From PVC group bacterium (GTDB taxonomy: Bacteria > Verrucomicrobiota > Kiritimatiellia > UBA8416 > PXDI01), in NCBI GenBank assembly GCA_003565095.1, contig PXDI01000349.1:1-5424 (forward strand): DNA of 5,424 nt, written 5' to 3'. Both the position numbers and the translations under genes were made by a program. The notes beneath the pieces were generated by a model. That model was not told the DNA's origin. It ran no database searches and saw only the letters and a program-made list of their open reading frames with translations. How positions within the stretch are numbered: the first letter of the stretch is position 1; each line of letters opens with the position of its first letter. Below are positions 4,984 through 5,424 of this stretch, in pieces.

Positions 4984-5424
4984 CTATTGGTGGTATTGGT
5001 GCTGGCCAATTAGGAAAATAGTTCCGGAAAGTGGTATCGGGCTGGGGGTCACGGAATCCCAGCTTTCACCGATCCGAAACTCATCAAATAGCGTGGCATC
5101 GGTTTGGCCTACTAAATGAGCCCTAAATCTTAATCCGTCAATCACTCCCGGTAATTGATGGGGCCAAACTCCGGCCCACAGCCCATTGACCGTCGGGGAC
5201 TCAGGTTGCGGCTCACTTAAATCAGGATTGAAGAACAAGTCTATCTCAAATCTATAACCACTTTCATGGCGGATCCTACCCACAATCAAAACGGGATCAG
5301 AGATGTCGAAGGAGTCTTCAGAAACTCTTTCTGTACCTGAACGGTCAATTTTCGCAAAAGCGGTGTCTTCACCATCCCTTTCGACTCCCCAAAGAATGTA
5401 GTTCATATCTCCATTTGGGTTACC
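4984..5424 (-). CDS. Laminin-G-like exported protein, C-terminal fragment
   Basis: The frame is open to the right edge (first codon at 5424) and ends at TAG, giving 146 residues. An ATG at 5406 has GGAG only 2 bases upstream. The preceding codons (GNPNGD) continue the protein naturally, so the true start is probably outside. The sequence fits the concanavalin-A or laminin-G-like domain common in exported proteins of planctomycetes and verrucomicrobia: LWGVERDGEDTAFAKID, LIVGRIRHESGYRFEIDLFFNPDL, then FRAHLVGQTDATLFDEFRIGESWDSVTP. Such domains are beta-sandwiches thought to bind glycans or surfaces. In many relatives this motif is followed by a PEP-CTERM or other sorting tail; here the protein stops after about 20 ordinary residues. 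The family call is by pattern recognition and moderately firm; the function of the whole protein cannot be seen. Confidence 0.72.
   Translation of the reverse strand, partial: GNPNGDMNYILWGVERDGEDTAFAKIDRSGTERVSEDSFDISDPVLIVGRIRHESGYRFEIDLFFNPDLSEPQPESPTVNGLWAGVWPHQLPGVIDGLRFRAHLVGQTDATLFDEFRIGESWDSVTPSPIPLSGTIFLIGQHQYHQ

Noticed and set aside
4827..5009. A 60-codon minus-strand frame between the laminin-G-like gene and DUF4160
   Set aside because: It overlaps the end of the preceding gene in another frame, has no good ribosome site and resembles no family. It also does not look like a frameshifted tail of the laminin-G-like protein.
1..5424. CRISPR array, tRNA or rRNA gene
   Set aside because: I saw no regularly spaced direct repeats with unique spacers, no tRNA-like cloverleaf and no rRNA-like conserved stretch.

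Overview
The window is a bacterial chromosomal segment in which every gene I can support lies on the minus strand, so transcription runs right to left. The protein types suggest a member of the PVC group (Verrucomicrobiota, Kiritimatiellota, Lentisphaerota or Planctomycetota). They include a laminin-G-like exported protein ending in a 'FDEFRIGESWDSVTP' type motif, a variant formylglycine-generating-enzyme (SUMF1-like) exported protein, a FecR-domain membrane protein, and palindrome-rich intergenic repeats. This placement is an inference from protein style; no rRNA or marker gene is present.

Right to left, the layout is as follows. (1) 5424-4984 is the C-terminal end of a laminin-G-like exported protein that enters from beyond the window. 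(2) 4983-4794 is an intergenic leader region. (3) 4793-4177 is a tight two-gene unit, DUF4160 followed 2 bases later by DUF2442. (4) 4176-3899 is a non-coding stretch packed with hairpins and inverted repeats. (5) 3898-2491 is a complete IS256-family insertion sequence of 1408 bp, with 28-base imperfect terminal inverted repeats and an intact 410-residue transposase with D180, D247 and E355. (6) 2490-2377 is an AT-rich upstream region with tandem repeats. (7) 2376-1 is a two-gene unit: a GTG-started FecR-domain membrane-anchored protein, then 38 bases later an exported SUMF1-like protein that runs off the left edge.

The FecR-domain protein and the SUMF1-like protein probably work together at the cell envelope, since they are co-oriented and closely spaced and each has an N-terminal membrane or export segment. 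DUF4160-DUF2442 is a recurrent pair of small proteins without a settled function. The IS has no recognisable target duplication. Its transposase reads directly towards the FecR gene, with its stop codon inside the terminal repeat and no terminator in between, so IS-derived read-through into the FecR unit is possible.

The part least explained by known families is the repeat cluster at 3899-4176. The most interesting protein is the SUMF1-like one, which carries an N-terminal domain resembling that of SBBP-repeat proteins. I found no rRNA, tRNA, CRISPR array or clearly new multi-gene system.
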